Shown in pieces: positions 22,686-34,725 of a DNA stretch of 64,000 bases. The notes under the pieces were generated by a model. That model ran no database searches and was not told the origin of the DNA. It saw only the letters and a program-made list of their open reading frames with translations. Each line of letters opens with the position of its first letter. The first letter of the stretch is position 1. The translations under genes and the position numbers were made by a program. This DNA is from Apostichopus japonicus (Eukaryota > Echinodermata > Holothuroidea > Aspidochirotida > Stichopodidae), in assembly GCF_037975245.1 (NCBI RefSeq), contig NC_092579.1, positions 29,042,166 through 29,106,165 of the forward strand, in the 5' to 3' direction.

Positions 22686-24160
22686 TAGTCCAAGTAATTG
22701 TGGTCCTACACGTACCCATAAAGTAACCAACACGATAGCCAACATTTTTGTGATCACAAATTGTGATCGGATTTTTGATCGGAAGGCACATTTGAGATCT
22801 GAATATGGCATCGTAAATGTAAGAAATATAAGGTCACCTACAAGAGGGTCAACAGATTTGATAACATTGGTGACCTCAAATCACATGACCGTTAAGTTTG
22901 AAAATGTTCCACCACCACATTCACAACTTGTCCCAAAATATCAACCATGTCACACCTTGGCATTGGGAGTTAATTGCATTATATGTCTAAAAATTAACTT
23001 TGAACTTGTATAAATATATACATAACTTCAAACACAGAGGTCACCCGGGGGTCAACCCATTGACATTTTTAATCGGTTACACCTAACTAGAGCATCAAAA
23101 CTGCAAAAATTCAAACATTTTTTCTATGCCCATTTTCCACCCCCAAAATACTATTTTAACCTTTGGTGACCTCGGATCACATGACCATTAAGTTTGAAAA
23201 TATTCCCCTATACCATTTGCAAGTTGTCCCAAAATATCAACCGTGTCACACCTTGGCACTGGGAGTTATTGCACTAAATGTCTGAAAATTAACTTTGAAC
23301 ACATGTAACTTCACACACAATGGTCACCTGGGTTCAACCCATTGACATTTTTGATCGGTGAGACGTTAATATACCATCAAAACTATAAAAATTCAAACAT
23401 TTTTTATCTTTGCCCATTTTCTTCCCCCCAAAATACTAGTATTTTATCATTAATTGACCTTTGGTGACCTCGGACCACATGACCATTGAAAATATACCCC
23501 TATACCATTTGCAACTTGTCCCAAAATATCAACCGTGTCACACCTTGGCACTGGGAGTTATTGCATTAAATGTCTGAAAATTAACTTAACCTCATATAAC
23601 TATTGACATTTATGATCAGAAGGTACCTTTGACATCTGAAAATAGCATCAAAACTGTAAAAATCCCCAAAACACTTAAAGGTCACCGGAGGTCAAATTGA
23701 GGTCAAGGGTCACTCAGACGCGGGTTGATAATTGGATTACATTGAAGCAACTCCCAACCCTAACAGACAATTGGTTCTCAAGTTATCGCAAAAATACTAG
23801 TTTTTTTATCATTAATTGACCTTTTGGTGACCTCGGATCACATAAATGTTAATTTCAAAATGTTCCCATAACCAGTTCACAACTTGTCCCAAAATATCAA
23901 CCCGGTCGCACATTGGCACTGGGAGTTATTGCAGTTTTAATATTTTCGTTTTTTGGACCATAACTGACCTTTGTGGGCACCAAAAACAATAGGGCACACC
24001 TTCTCCATATGGCGGATCTATAGCCCAAGTTTGGCCTCAATCCAACTTTCCCTTATTGAGATAGAGCGTACCCAGGCAAGTGTCACAGATGCACACACAG
24101 ACACACACGCAAACCTGACTATATAGGTTGCTTTTGCTAAAGCAAGGAACCAAAAAGGAG
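22686..24160. repeat. Degenerate tandem repeat, four copies of about 300 bp
   Basis: The word CTTGTCCCAAAATATCAACC (or close variants) falls at about 22925, 23222, 23513 and 23882. Each is preceded by a 'GGTGACCTC...CACATGACC' block and followed by 'CACCTTGGCACTGGGAGTTA'. Copies are diverged and spaced 290-370 bp. The block ends with CACACGCAAACC and 'GCTAAAGCAAGGAACC', a terminal motif similar to repeats at 29990-30250, 31475-31613 and 40392-40680. Confidence 0.8.
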
Positions 24161-25153
24161 AATAATTTTCATAACTAAGAACAAAAGAAAAGAATAAATA
24201 GTCAACTTTCCATACTCGTCTATTATGGATCAACAGTAAGAAGGGAAGCAGAGAATGTCAATGGAAACCACTTGAATTATATCTCCCCCCCCCCCCCTCC
24301 CACAATACAGTAAACCAAAATGGATATATATGAACTAGAGTCAGGGCGGGATAAGTTTCCTCTAGTCTTGTAAAAATAAAAACCTTCAAAGTAAGCCTTT
24401 GTCATACAAAGTGCCTCTTTTTATTATCCTCTTCTTTAGTTAATCCAAAAGTGCCCATTTCCTGAAGAAATTTAAAAAAAAAATGGTACCAAGCAAGATA
24501 CAGGATTCAACAACAAGTTAAAATGACTGAGGGCTTTTATTCCTCTGTTATGGGGCAAATTCTGACTTTAAAACAGCCATAAAAATATGTTTTTTTTTTT
24601 CAAAAAAGGATAGAAATTAATAAAATAAATTATAAAATTCATTATCTTCACAATGGAAAGTTTAAAGTAATACAAACTTTATGTCTTACTTATACTTTTT
24701 ACCTTACCTATACTTTTTAATTGCAATTCCTTTCAGAATTGTTAATGTAGGAAAAAACCTTTGGTATATTGCTTCCTTTTACCCTGAGAAGTCTCAATGA
24801 AGGGGAAACATTGCATTCAATTTTAAAAATTGCTGAAGAGAAAGAAAAAAGTTTTGACACAGAAAAATCCTTTCAGTCTTGTCTTGAAGATTGTCAAGTA
24901 GTTTGAACAAAATCCAAATATGATAACTTGATTTATAGTTTTGACTGTGTATACCATTCCAGTGCTCACTTACATCCCATGGACTGTTACCAGTAGTGGT
25001 GTCACCCCATCATTGCATCCACAAGTAACCCCCCCCCCACTCACAATCAAACACCTAGATGGAGTTACTTCTCTGAATCAGTTGGCAATGTCTCTCAAAA
25101 TCTCACCCACTACCCTCTCTTCAGACAATGCAAAAAACTGTTTTGTTTTTAAA
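24161..25153 (-). other. Probable 3' UTR / downstream flank of the LENG9-like gene
   Basis: AT-rich sequence directly downstream of the LENG9-like stop codon. Minus-strand AATAAA-like words exist, but no poly(A) site can be chosen with confidence. Nothing else was recognised. Confidence 0.4.
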
Positions 25154-26392
25154 TCATATTGATTCCAAGCTTGCACTCACAGTAGCTAACGTCTGATAAA
25201 ACCCATCCTCTCTAGGTTTGCCTATCATTGAACACAAATGGATTTCATCTACATCCTGGCATCCTAGCTGAAAATCTTGATGTGGTCTAACGACTTCTTC
25301 ACTGATTTTCTTTTTATTCTTTTTCTTCCTCATAGCAAAATTCACTTTCATCGCTGTCAGATGGGGAGTGAACTCTCGTCTTTCGTCTTTGACCTCTATA
25401 CCGACCTCTCGCAACTTGGACAGGATCATCCTCATCCCCTTTCCCAAGCTCTCTTTCTCCTCCTGGCCTTCCACGGGAGAGACCACCACCCTGCTCTGCC
25501 AGCATTCCATTCTCTTAAAGTGCAGAAGGGTCGACGGAGAGAAACAGAGAGCTAATTCATGTTCTAAATCTTTCAACACTTTGGCGGCCAACTCCTCCTC
25601 TTCTGACGTTTCGAGTCGCATCACCCCCAGGGTGATGTGAAGCTTTTCGGGGACGATACAAGCCCTTTTCAGGGCTTGGTCTGCTTCGCAGATTTTCTCC
25701 TGAAACTTCTGAACGTTCTCTATCACCTCCGGTGCAGTTATGCGTACCGCGAGGAAATGTGTGACTCTGTTAGAGGTTTTCGCCCTGCCGTGTTTCGCCT
25801 CGTCAGGATCTTCCGTCTCGTTCAAATTTGTGATTACTTCTGTGCTGCCCTCGGCTTCACCTTCATCTACCATCATCATCTCTTCGCCGTTCGACTCGGG
25901 CTCGCAGGCCTCCTTCTCCTCGACGTGTCCATCTTCCTTTTCAAACTTCTTGATGATATCTCTGATGGTGGTGCTACTCCCCGTGGAACCAAACACCAAG
26001 TCCAACCTTTGCGTCTTGTCCCAGACGGTGATGTCTTTGTACTTGAAGTATTGAATACGGTGCCTCGGCACAGCGAGTGCCAGAAAGTCTGCTTCCGCGA
26101 TATCGCCCCAATCGAAGATCGAGAAACGCTCTTCCAAAATCCCGACGAAACGGTCTAAATAGCCGACCGTGAAATCGTCTTTATTTAAACGTTCGTCCCA
26201 CATGATCCGATGGATCACATCTGTGGCTGTTTTCATCGGCGGCTTCTTAGTCTGGATTCCACTTGTGTCGTCTGCTTGTGATCTCTTCTTTTTCTTAGAT
26301 TTATCTCTCTTCTTTGGTTTTGGTTCATCTTCGTCTGATATGAATTCTGGAGTGAAAGACCCCGAAGAGGGCAACGATTCTGCTGGTGCAAA
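25154..26392 (-). CDS. LENG9: LENG9-like protein, large 3' exon (MJ1316 domain + 2H phosphoesterase)
   Basis: The exon begins after a tandem NAGNAG acceptor (CACCAGCAG, start 26392 or 26389) and runs about 410 codons to TGA. Order of domains: an acidic/Lys-rich low-complexity start with KKRDKSKKKKR, probably nuclear-localising; an MJ1316 (DUF504-type) domain with RIMWDERL, FTVGYLDR, VPRHRIQYFKYKD, VWDKTQRLDLVFGS; an acidic linker; then an AKAP7-like 2H phosphoesterase domain with both HxTx motifs, HITL (in LHITLGVM) and HLTA (in FTPHLTAMKV). This order is that of vertebrate LENG9, where a CCCH zinc finger precedes it. The finger must be on upstream exons (higher coordinates), not found here. 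Family knowledge points to RNA-end recognition or processing. The catalytic motifs look intact and the frame is clean, so the gene is probably functional. Codons before 26392 in the same frame are intron. Confidence 0.88.
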   Translation of the reverse strand, partial: FAPAESLPSSGSFTPEFISDEDEPKPKKRDKSKKKKRSQADDTSGIQTKKPPMKTATDVIHRIMWDERLNKDDFTVGYLDRFVGILEERFSIFDWGDIAEADFLALAVPRHRIQYFKYKDITVWDKTQRLDLVFGSTGSSTTIRDIIKKFEKEDGHVEEKEACEPESNGEEMMMVDEGEAEGSTEVITNLNETEDPDEAKHGRAKTSNRVTHFLAVRITAPEVIENVQKFQEKICEADQALKRACIVPEKLHITLGVMRLETSEEEELAAKVLKDLEHELALCFSPSTLLHFKRMECWQSRVVVSPVEGQEEKESLGKGMRMILSKLREVGIEVKDERREFTPHLTAMKVNFAMRKKKNKKKISEEVVRPHQDFQLGCQDVDEIHLCSMIGKPREDGFYQTLATVSASLESI

Positions 26393-26639
26393 AAAAGGAT
26401 GAATAAAGAAATGATCGATTTTTGGCACGTGGTTTGTTACGGAATGGTAAAGTAACCAACAGACATTTATTTGAATTTTTTCCGCCACCCCCCTGCCCCT
26501 CCCTAGCCACTACACACCCCTCTATGACCCCTTTTTTAATACAATTGCTCATGTTGAATAAACAATGAATAAACAGCTACTCGCGCTCTCCACAAGATCG
26601 TCGAATCGTGTTCCTAAGGCAACTTACAACAAACTTCAA

Positions 26640-29600
26640 TTGTTAAGGATTTGCAGTAAAGCCCCTACACATAGGGGAACAGTTGCTGGAAAATCGCGAG
26701 AAAGATCGATTCCTACCAGGATTACAGAAGGAGACAATTATGTTAGACAGTCTAACAGACAAAATTATTGTGAGCCGGTCATTACCCACCATACCAGTAT
26801 TAACAAGGGTAATATATCTCTTCCCACGATTACGATGTTGTTGCTCTAACTGAGACATGGCTTGGATCAACTGTTGACAGACCGTGTCTGGGCAAACTAA
26901 TTCCCACTGGGTATGAAATTAAACATGTACTGCGTCAGAGTAACCGCCACGGCGGTGGGGTTGCAGTTATTCACAAAGAGAGACTTTCGCTCAAAGTATT
27001 GGATTCCACAAAGAACCAAAATATCCCCCGATTCGAATTTATGGAATGCAATTTGAATATTGGACCTGCCAACCTTCACCTTTCGGTTGTTTATCGTCCC
27101 CCTCTATCTAAAGGCAATGGGATGCAAAAGAGTACATTTTTTGATGAATGGCCACTATTTCTTGAGAAACTAGCCACTAATCATCACGAAACACTGATTG
27201 TTGGAGATCTAAACTTTCATCTTGACACCGAAGGCAATCCTGATACACGTCGATTTAACAGCATACTCGATGCTTGTGGACTCAAACAACATGTGAATGT
27301 ACCCACCCACACATATACAGAGGCACACCTTAGATGTCGTTATCACCAAGGATGTCAGCACCATCATCACTGATATGTCAGTTTTAGACCCCTGTTTATT
27401 CAATGACAAAGGAAACCCGTCAGGTGATCATTTTGCGGTATGTTTTAAAACTGCTTTCATGAAACCAACGAATGTGAGGAAAACTGTCTCATACAGGAAG
27501 CTAAAAGATATTGATATAGCTGCTGTCAAATTGAGTATTGATCAATCAACAAATCTTTGTGCTCAAAATGGACCAATTGACGATATTTTATCATCTTACA
27601 CTTCCGGAATCCGTGATATTATTGATCTTCACGCACCACTGTGTCATAAATCCATAATTCTTAGACCACATTCTCCTTGGTATACTGATGAGTTACATAT
27701 AGCAAAAAAAGAACGTAGGAGGCTGGAGCAAACTTGGTTGAAGCATCGTCTGGAAGTTCATCGTCAAATTTATAGAGAACAACGTAGAGTTGTTAACAAG
27801 CTCTTGGTCAGTGCTCGCAGGAATTACTATGTGAGTAAACTTACAGAATGCCGCGGAGACACGAAGGGCATATATAGGGTTGCCCGACATTTGTTGGGTG
27901 AACAGTCTTCCGTCCTACTTCCGAGTTATACATCAGCTAAAGAGCTTGCCAACCAATTCGGTGAGTTTTATGTTAACAAAATATCATCTATCCGTGACAA
28001 TTTAATAAACTGCCATGATACGCCTGTCGAAGGGGACTCAGTTGCCGATGTCATGATCAATCTGTCAAATTTTGATCCAGCAACCGATGATGAGATTAGA
28101 AACATTATAAACAAATCCAGTAACACATCCTGTGAAATGGATCCTATTCCTACCTGGTTACTCAAAGATTGCCTGGAGCCTCTACTACCGATTATTACAT
28201 CACTGATAAACATTTCTCTTCCGAATGGTGAAGTACCCGATAACCTAAGTCTGCGCACATTCAACCTCGGAAGGCAACCCTAGATCAGAATATCCTTCAA
28301 AACTACCGCCCTGTCTCAAACCTTAGCTTCTTGTCAAAGGAATTAGAGAAAGTTGTTGCTTGGCGCCTCGATCAGTACATGGACGACAACGAACTTCAAG
28401 AAAAATACCAAAGTGCCTATACCAAGTTACATTCGACCGAAACAGCCCTAATCAAGGAACAGTCCGACATCATGCAAAACATAGACGACGGAAAGGCAGT
28501 AGCATTGGTTTTACTGGACTTATCTGCTGCATTTGACACCATCGATCACTCAATTTTGCTAAATCGGCTTCGTAATATGTATGGGATAACCGAAAACGCT
28601 TTAAAATGGATGACTTCTTATCTTCAATATAGACGCCAGTCCGTCGTCATTGATAACATAAAATCTGCACCTTTGTTACTTAAATATGGTGTTCCTCAGG
28701 GATCAGTACTAGGTCCAAAGTTATACACCATGTATACTAAACCACTGGGCGATCTTATAAGGCAGCATGGCCTTGAGTACCATATGTATGACGACGACAC
28801 CCAAATTTACCTTTCGTTTAAGCCACTTGATTCTCCTGATGCAATTAATCCTCTACATATACTGGAGACATGTCTTGAAGATGTCAGAAAATGGATGGCT
28901 GATAACATGCTTAAGCTTAACGATGACAAGACAGACGTGATATTTTTCCATTCAAAGCATAGCAAACGAACGATCCACCTTCCTTCATTGAGAATGGGCA
29001 ATGATGTCATTCCACCCTCGTCATCAGTACGGAATCTTGGTGTGTTATTTGACTCACATTTGTCTATGGAAAACCATATAAATTTAATTAGTCGGTCTTG
29101 CTACAACCAATTTCGTATCATCAAGAGAATTCGTCCATCCCTTAACGAGGAGGTAACCAAGTCTCTTGTTCATTCGCTGGTTACATCTCGTCTCGATTAC
29201 TGTAATGCTCTCCTGAATGGAACGTCATGCTCCTCAATCAAAAAACTACAGAGGGTCCAGAATACGGCTGCCAGAATCATCACCAGAACCCATCACCGAA
29301 CCCAAAGTCACATATGGAGATTGTTCTTTCAGTGCAGCAGGTCCTAAACTCTGGAATTCTCTTCCTCATCACTTGAAAAATATCACATCTATTGACACTT
29401 TTAAGAAGCATTTGAAAACTTATCTTTTTAGGCTCGAGTATGGGCATTAATCTTATTCACATTTCTGTTTTATTCACTTTACTGTGCCCATATTTATGTA
29501 TATATATATTTTAATGTTCTTTATTGTGGTTTATTACCCTGTCTTATATCAGGTTTTACTTTTACTGCTGTTGATATTACTTTTAGGTTTTCTTAAGTTT

Positions 29601-29728
29601 GGTATTTTTATATTCCAGGTTTTGGTTCTTTTGAACAGTGCTATTGAGCATGTTTTACTTCATGATAACAGCACTTTAATATATGGTATTTATTATATTA
29701 TATATATTATTATTTAATAAAGTTGAAT
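26640..29728 (+). mobile_element. CR1-like non-LTR retrotransposon, nearly full ORF2, frameshifted
   Basis: Endonuclease: a basic leader (THRGTVAGKSRERSIPTRI), then YDVVALTETWL at about 26830, VVYRPP, and GDLNFHLD near 27210. Reverse transcriptase: ALVLLDLSAAFDTIDHSIL (motif A), KYGVPQGSVLGPKLY (B), YDDDTQIYLSF (C), LGVLFDSHLS, then the usual C-terminal WNSLPHHLKNI and FKKHLKTYLF. The frame breaks near 27330, 28280 and 29300, and the region has a few stops at its start, so it is inactive. Motif C has Asp where Ala is usual (YDDD for YADD) but keeps the catalytic DD. The 3' UTR runs to an AATAAAG near 29720. It sits upstream of the LENG9-like exon in opposite orientation, probably in an intron of that gene. 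Confidence 0.92.
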
Positions 29729-30247
29729 TTTAATTTAGTCAATGAAGTTTCTTCTGCAAAAAGCCCAAAACCTTTGTATTTTTGCTAGGAACTTACACGT
29801 TTTTTTCCCTTCAAAAATGGCACTATTTTAGGTAAATTGTATGCAACAAGATCTAAAATAAAGCCTGACTAGTGGGCTGACTGAATTTCATAGAATCACC
29901 CGAAGAAGCATAAGCAACAATGACAGCATCAACCTGAAAGCCAGTGGGCTCCTTGTAATTCTTTGCCAATTGAGATTATAATCCCAAGCTTTTGTCATTG
30001 TTGATTAAATTGATCAGCAAGGTTCTTTCACTCACTGTGGACCTACCTACTAAATATGTAAACTTACCATGTTTACAAGCTATTTTTAGCAAAATCAACT
30101 CAAGTCCTGCCCCCTTATCTACCAACACCTTCACACAAAGTATGATTCAATTCTGAAAATGTTTACATTTGACCCAATGACCTCATTAATATTCTTGAGA
30201 TGAGCACCAAAATTAATAGGGCTCTTCTACTCACTATGGCGCATATA
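29729..30247. repeat. Fragment of a dispersed repeat (same family as 40392-40680)
   Basis: From about 29990 it shares with 31475-31613 and 40392-40680 words such as CATGTTTACAAGC, TGACCTCATTA and GAGATGAGCACC. It is non-coding and is split by the hAT-like element at 30248. Confidence 0.6.
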
Positions 30248-31472
30248 CAGTGTTCGACTTATGGCCAAAAAATTGCATAGCAACAAATTTCGACAATTGC
30301 TATACAATATTTTTGTTGCATAGCAGTTCCCCAATATTGAATAGCAGTTTTGAAATTACCACAAAACGGACCAAATGTTGGCGATCAATGTATTAACTAG
30401 AAAATGTTTGTTTATTATTATTATTTATACTAGTGTTGCTACGATAATCGTTTTCAATATCGGTATCGGCCGATATTTGCAATATCGGCAGCATATCGGT
30501 ATCGGTAAAATTTTGCATAATTGCCGATAACAGCAAACCGATATTGAACTTTTCTTTTTAACAGCAGAGCCGATTTCCCGCCAGTGTTCGCCTGCCTAGC
30601 ACGCGTAACGTGCGAACATAAAGGCGTGGTGTCCAGGGGCCCGTCTTAGGGCTATGGTGGGGTCATGGGGTAGAACCCCTCGTGGGGATCCTGGGGGCGA
30701 AAGCCCCCGAAAATTGTTGTCATTTTTTGCGATGTCTGGCGATGAAAAAATTCGCAGTTGAGGATGCAAAATACTGACAACTTTTTTTATTTAAATTGTC
30801 ATGAAACTGATGAAAATTTTAAAATGACAAGTTAAAGTAGCTATATTATGTTATAAAACGAAAAGAGATTTAATCTGTCTTTCAATCTTTAAAAAGTGCA
30901 ACTTACAAAACTTCTGATATTATGAAACAAACAACGTTCAGCAAAGCCCCGTTTCTAGACTGCCTAACAATGAATAGCGTGCACTATGCGTACTTTTTTA
31001 CAACTGCAGTGTTTAACCCTATACCCAACTACTGTACCACGGTACATGTGCTGCGAATTTGCCTAGGTACCTTCCCAACAACTGTGAGCTCATCCCCTGT
31101 GTAACACCGGTTTGTTGACATTTTTTTGGCACGTTGCCAGGGAACCTTTTAGTTACGTGAGATCCGTAACGGCTGAGGTGGTTAGGCTATTTGCTTTACA
31201 CTTAACTATGGTAGGATATTATTTTTTCAGGTTTTTTTTTCGCTATACGGTCAAGTGAATAAGTTGTACATTGAGTATAAACTCAATAAATTATAACTTC
31301 TGCATTGTGATCGACAGTTCGTAAGTTAAGGTTTGAGTGTTTGCTCCCAAATCTGACTAGGAATTTGTATCGCACAAATCGGCACAATGTGCGATGCTGA
31401 TTTGGAAACGTCTCGCAAGTTTGACGTTTTGGATTGCATTTTGCGATGCGATACCGGAAAAATCAAACACTG
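30248..31472. mobile_element. hAT-like transposon relic, 1.2 kb
   Basis: The ends CAGTGTTCGACTTA and, inverted, CAGTGTTTGATT match at the tip. The 8-bp flanks CGCATATA (30240-30247) and CGCATAAA (31473-31480) differ at one base. The pre-insertion sequence can be read from the related repeat at about 40515-40545. The body has no transposase frame. An internal patch near 30430-30540 is rich in TATCGGTATCGGCCGATA-type words, perhaps part of an older nested insertion. Confidence 0.78.
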
Positions 31473-31618
31473 CGCATAAATGTTCCAAGCATGACTTCAA
31501 TCCAACTTGTCGTTCTTCAGTTATCGTGTTTACCAGCTATTTTAGTGAAATCAACTTAATCCCAGCCCCTTATAAATTTGCATAATATCAATTTGAACAT
31601 ATATTACCATGTACCCAC

Positions 31619-32296
31619 TGTAGCATCTTAGCTATTGGTGTAGAGCGCCACCAATTTTAGTTTACTTTTTGGCTTCATTTTTTGATAGCGAGTTAGACCA
31701 TGATTTGGCCAGCTCGAGAGAGAAGCCTAAAAAACGAGAGACGCTTGTGTTGTAGTACATCGAGCGGCGGTTTTCTTTTACTTAACATATTAACACTGGT
31801 AGTTTGATGAGTTGGATACAGTTGGTAAGTGATGTGGTTAAATTCATTGACGGGGTGATGGGGGCCATGGGACCCTTAAGCGTTTATAAATTATAAGTTA
31901 AGAAATGTCAAATTCATATCAGGCCATGTGTTGCATTTGTTGTGGCCTTCAGTGCATTTCAATTGGGACGCTTAAGCGTAGGCTACTGCGGATTCACGAA
32001 AGGGATAGCCTGCTGGCAGTGTGCAGTTGGGGTAGTCATGGGCCTAAGTTACTTAAGCTATGTTGAGTTGTGGGTATACAGGTATCGTTGTTTATAGGTC
32101 TGATTTAATTATTGTTTTATGATAATTACATTAAGAGTGTTTACCTGATATTTATAGGATTTATTTGTTCTCTTTTTATAGTGAACCGTGTTACAAGGCT
32201 TTGTTAAGTCTAACGTCAAAGTGTGCAGGAGTCACAAATAAATACATGAGTTGGCAATCCAACAAATATGGAGTTTGTTTTTATGTCACAAGTACA
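31619..32296 (+). repeat. 5' LTR of the BEL/Pao element
   Basis: 678 bp beginning TGTAGCATCTTAGC and ending CACAAGTACA. It retains the uninterrupted site CTTAACATATTAAC at 31781-31794, which in the 3' LTR is split by a transposon. Confidence 0.93.
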
Positions 32297-32316
32297 TACA
32301 AGTTCACAACTCCGAC

Positions 32317-33819
32317 ATGGATGAGGTGGAAAAGCCACCAACAGCGGCCTACTTAAAGAAGTCATGTGATGGCTACTTAGGGATATTAGCAACAAGATAT
32401 AAGGAGTTAGAAGTTCTTATCAGCGATACGAAGAATCGAGACGCTGTAATCAAGAAATACGGACAACTAGAAGGCATAAGTGATAGTTACGAAGCACGCT
32501 CTGCCGAGTGGCATGCCTGTCTGGAGGGACACCCAGCTGAATCTGCACTAAAACAATTTGAACTGAATAGATTGAATAGGGCGAAGTTTAGTAAGAGGAT
32601 TGAAGACAGCAAGCCACAAGAGGGCTCACCCCTACCACCCGTCACCCATAGCCCAGGACAGAAGAATGATGATGACAAATCTGTGGTATCAACTACGAGA
32701 AGTCACAAGAGCAACAGAAGTGATGCCAGCTCTACATCGTCGGTCAGAATTAAAGAAGCTAAAGCCAAAATGGAACTAGCGAAACTAAAGCGAGAACAGC
32801 TAAAAAGGACACATCAGCTGCCAGAAGAACAGCGACTGCTGGAACAAAGACTGGCACAGATGCAACTGGACAATGAAATTGCAGAGGCGGACGTTTAACT
32901 ACAGATCTAGGGAAATAATGGAGAATCAGGTAATGTCCATACAGATACAGTAATGGGCCCAGCTGAAGGTAGGCATAATGTCATTGAGGTAAATGAGGAT
33001 CCACCTGCATGCGCACCCAGGCCTACCCACAGCCCTGGGTTAAATCCCAATGCAACGGAGTGGCCACCAGGGAAGAAAAAGACCAATGATCAGGTATCTC
33101 AAGAATTGCCCCAGTTGTTCCAGACATTGAATTTGTCTGTGAACATGCCTAAGGCAGAAATTACACAATTCAATGGTAACCCTGTTAGTTACTGGACCTT
33201 CATTAACAGTTTCGATGTCAATATTGCAAGTAAGACCTTTGATGATCGGGTAAGGTTAATGTACCTGATGCAATTATGTGTGGGTGAGGTGAAGGAGAGC
33301 ATAGAGTGTTGTGTGCTGATGGACCCCCAGCAGGGCTATAAAAGGGCTAGAGAGATATTGGCTGATCAGTATGGCCAACCCCATGTTATAGTACAAGCGC
33401 TGATTGGGGAAATATTAAGCAGACCGCAGGTTAGACAAAATGACGTCAACGGTTTATCTGAGCTCGCACGTAAAATGCGCCGATGTGACATCACATTAAC
33501 ACAAATGGGCTATACTGCTGATTTGAATTCTAGTGATAACTTGCTAGAAATAAAAAAAATGGTGCCTTTTTACATGCAGTCTGATTGGGCAAAACAAGCG
33601 CAAAGGATGATGACCAAAGGGATAGTCCCCAACTTCAGTCACATGACCGAGTTTGTCGAAGACCATGCTCGAGTGTGTAACACAATATATGGTAAAAATG
33701 TGAGTAGTCGGTCAAATGTCCCCAAGGACGGCGGTAGGTCAGAAAGGACAAATAGGCAATTTCGTAGCAAGGGTGTCACTACACTCTCAACACAGGGATA
33801 TCAGGATATCGAATTGTAA
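32317..33819 (+). pseudogene. BEL/Pao gag region
   Basis: An ATG 20 nt past the LTR opens a charged, coiled-coil-like segment (MDEVEKPPTAAYLKKS) rich in Lys/Glu/Gln to TAA at 32896-32898; a TAG follows in frame at 32908. The same frame resumes and carries the conserved retro-gag block of Pao elements (IQ-type FNGNPVSYWTFINSFD, later QYGQPHVI) to 33819. The gag region is therefore split by two in-frame stops, then frame-shifted before the zinc knuckle. Confidence 0.85.
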
Positions 33820-34725
33820 GGTATTTAAGAGTAAGCCACAAAGGGAGAGATTTAAGATTATTCGTAAACATAGATTATGCGATAATTGTTTCAAACCATT
33901 TCATTTAGCGGGAGCATGTTTGGCGCCAATCCCCAATCCACAAGGTGGGGTACAGGGGGTAAGTCTGGCAATGGTTGCATCTCGGAAGGAATGCCTCCGG
34001 GTGTTGCCAGTACATGTGTATGCTAATAACAAGACAATAATGACATGGGCAATATTAGATGAAGTGACACATCCTTGTGTGCAAAGGGACTAGCAAAGGA
34101 GTTGGGCATAAAGGGTAAAATTGAGGAATTTGAATTGACTACGGTCAATGGCCCTAGTGAGGTTCGAAAGGGATCAGAGGTAGCTCTCGCTGTAAGGGGT
34201 GAACAGGGTAGGGAGTTAATTGAGATACCTGCTGGGGTGTGGACCGTGGATAGTATCCCGGTGTCCAGTCGGAGTATACCTAGCCAAGCCGACCTGGACA
34301 AGTGGGCACACTTAAAGGGAATTGATCTTCCCACTATTGATGATAACGAGGTGAGGTTGCTAATAGGTAGCGACACGCCAAAGGCGTTCTGGGTGATGGA
34401 TGAACGCCGAGGAAGGCATGAGGAGCCCTATGCAATTCTCTCACCCTTAGGCTGGACATTTTTAGGACCAATGTCCAATGACATGAGCAGTAGGTCATTC
34501 ACTGTGAACCACATTAGCCATGACCCTCTCCAAGACCAGCTTATGCGGTTTTGGCAGCTCGACCACAGCCTTGAAAGGTGTGATGAAGAGAAGGTTGGTG
34601 AGTCGGTCGAAGATAGTAGAGCGAGAGAGATAATGGAGCAGTCGGTTATCCATGTTGAGGGTCTTTATGAAATAGGCCTACCCGGCGACATCATCCTGCA
34701 TATTTACCCAATAATCGTAGGTTAG
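33780..34725 (+). pseudogene. BEL/Pao zinc knuckle and protease region
   Basis: In a +1 frame relative to gag, HRLCDNCFKPFHLAGAC is a CX2CX4HX4C zinc knuckle. About 120 nt on, the protease flap region begins (TWAILD), but the frame breaks at about 34065 where the active-site DSG would lie, and resumes as KGLAKELG from 34075. Further on, LLIGSDTPKAFWVMDERRG and YAILSPLGWTFLGP are the conserved block typical of Pao polyproteins. Confidence 0.85.

Noticed and set aside
25277-26402. Plus-strand frames of up to 173 codons across the LENG9-like exon
   Set aside because: Antisense shadows of a clearly conserved minus-strand coding exon.
29484-29717. 77-codon hydrophobic frame
   Set aside because: It lies in the AT-rich 3' UTR of the LINE and has no family resemblance.
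31640-31660. Ninth copy of the conserved core in the BEL LTR (GAGCGCCACCAA)
   Set aside because: Only about 12 bases match, with none of the flanking core; treated as chance.
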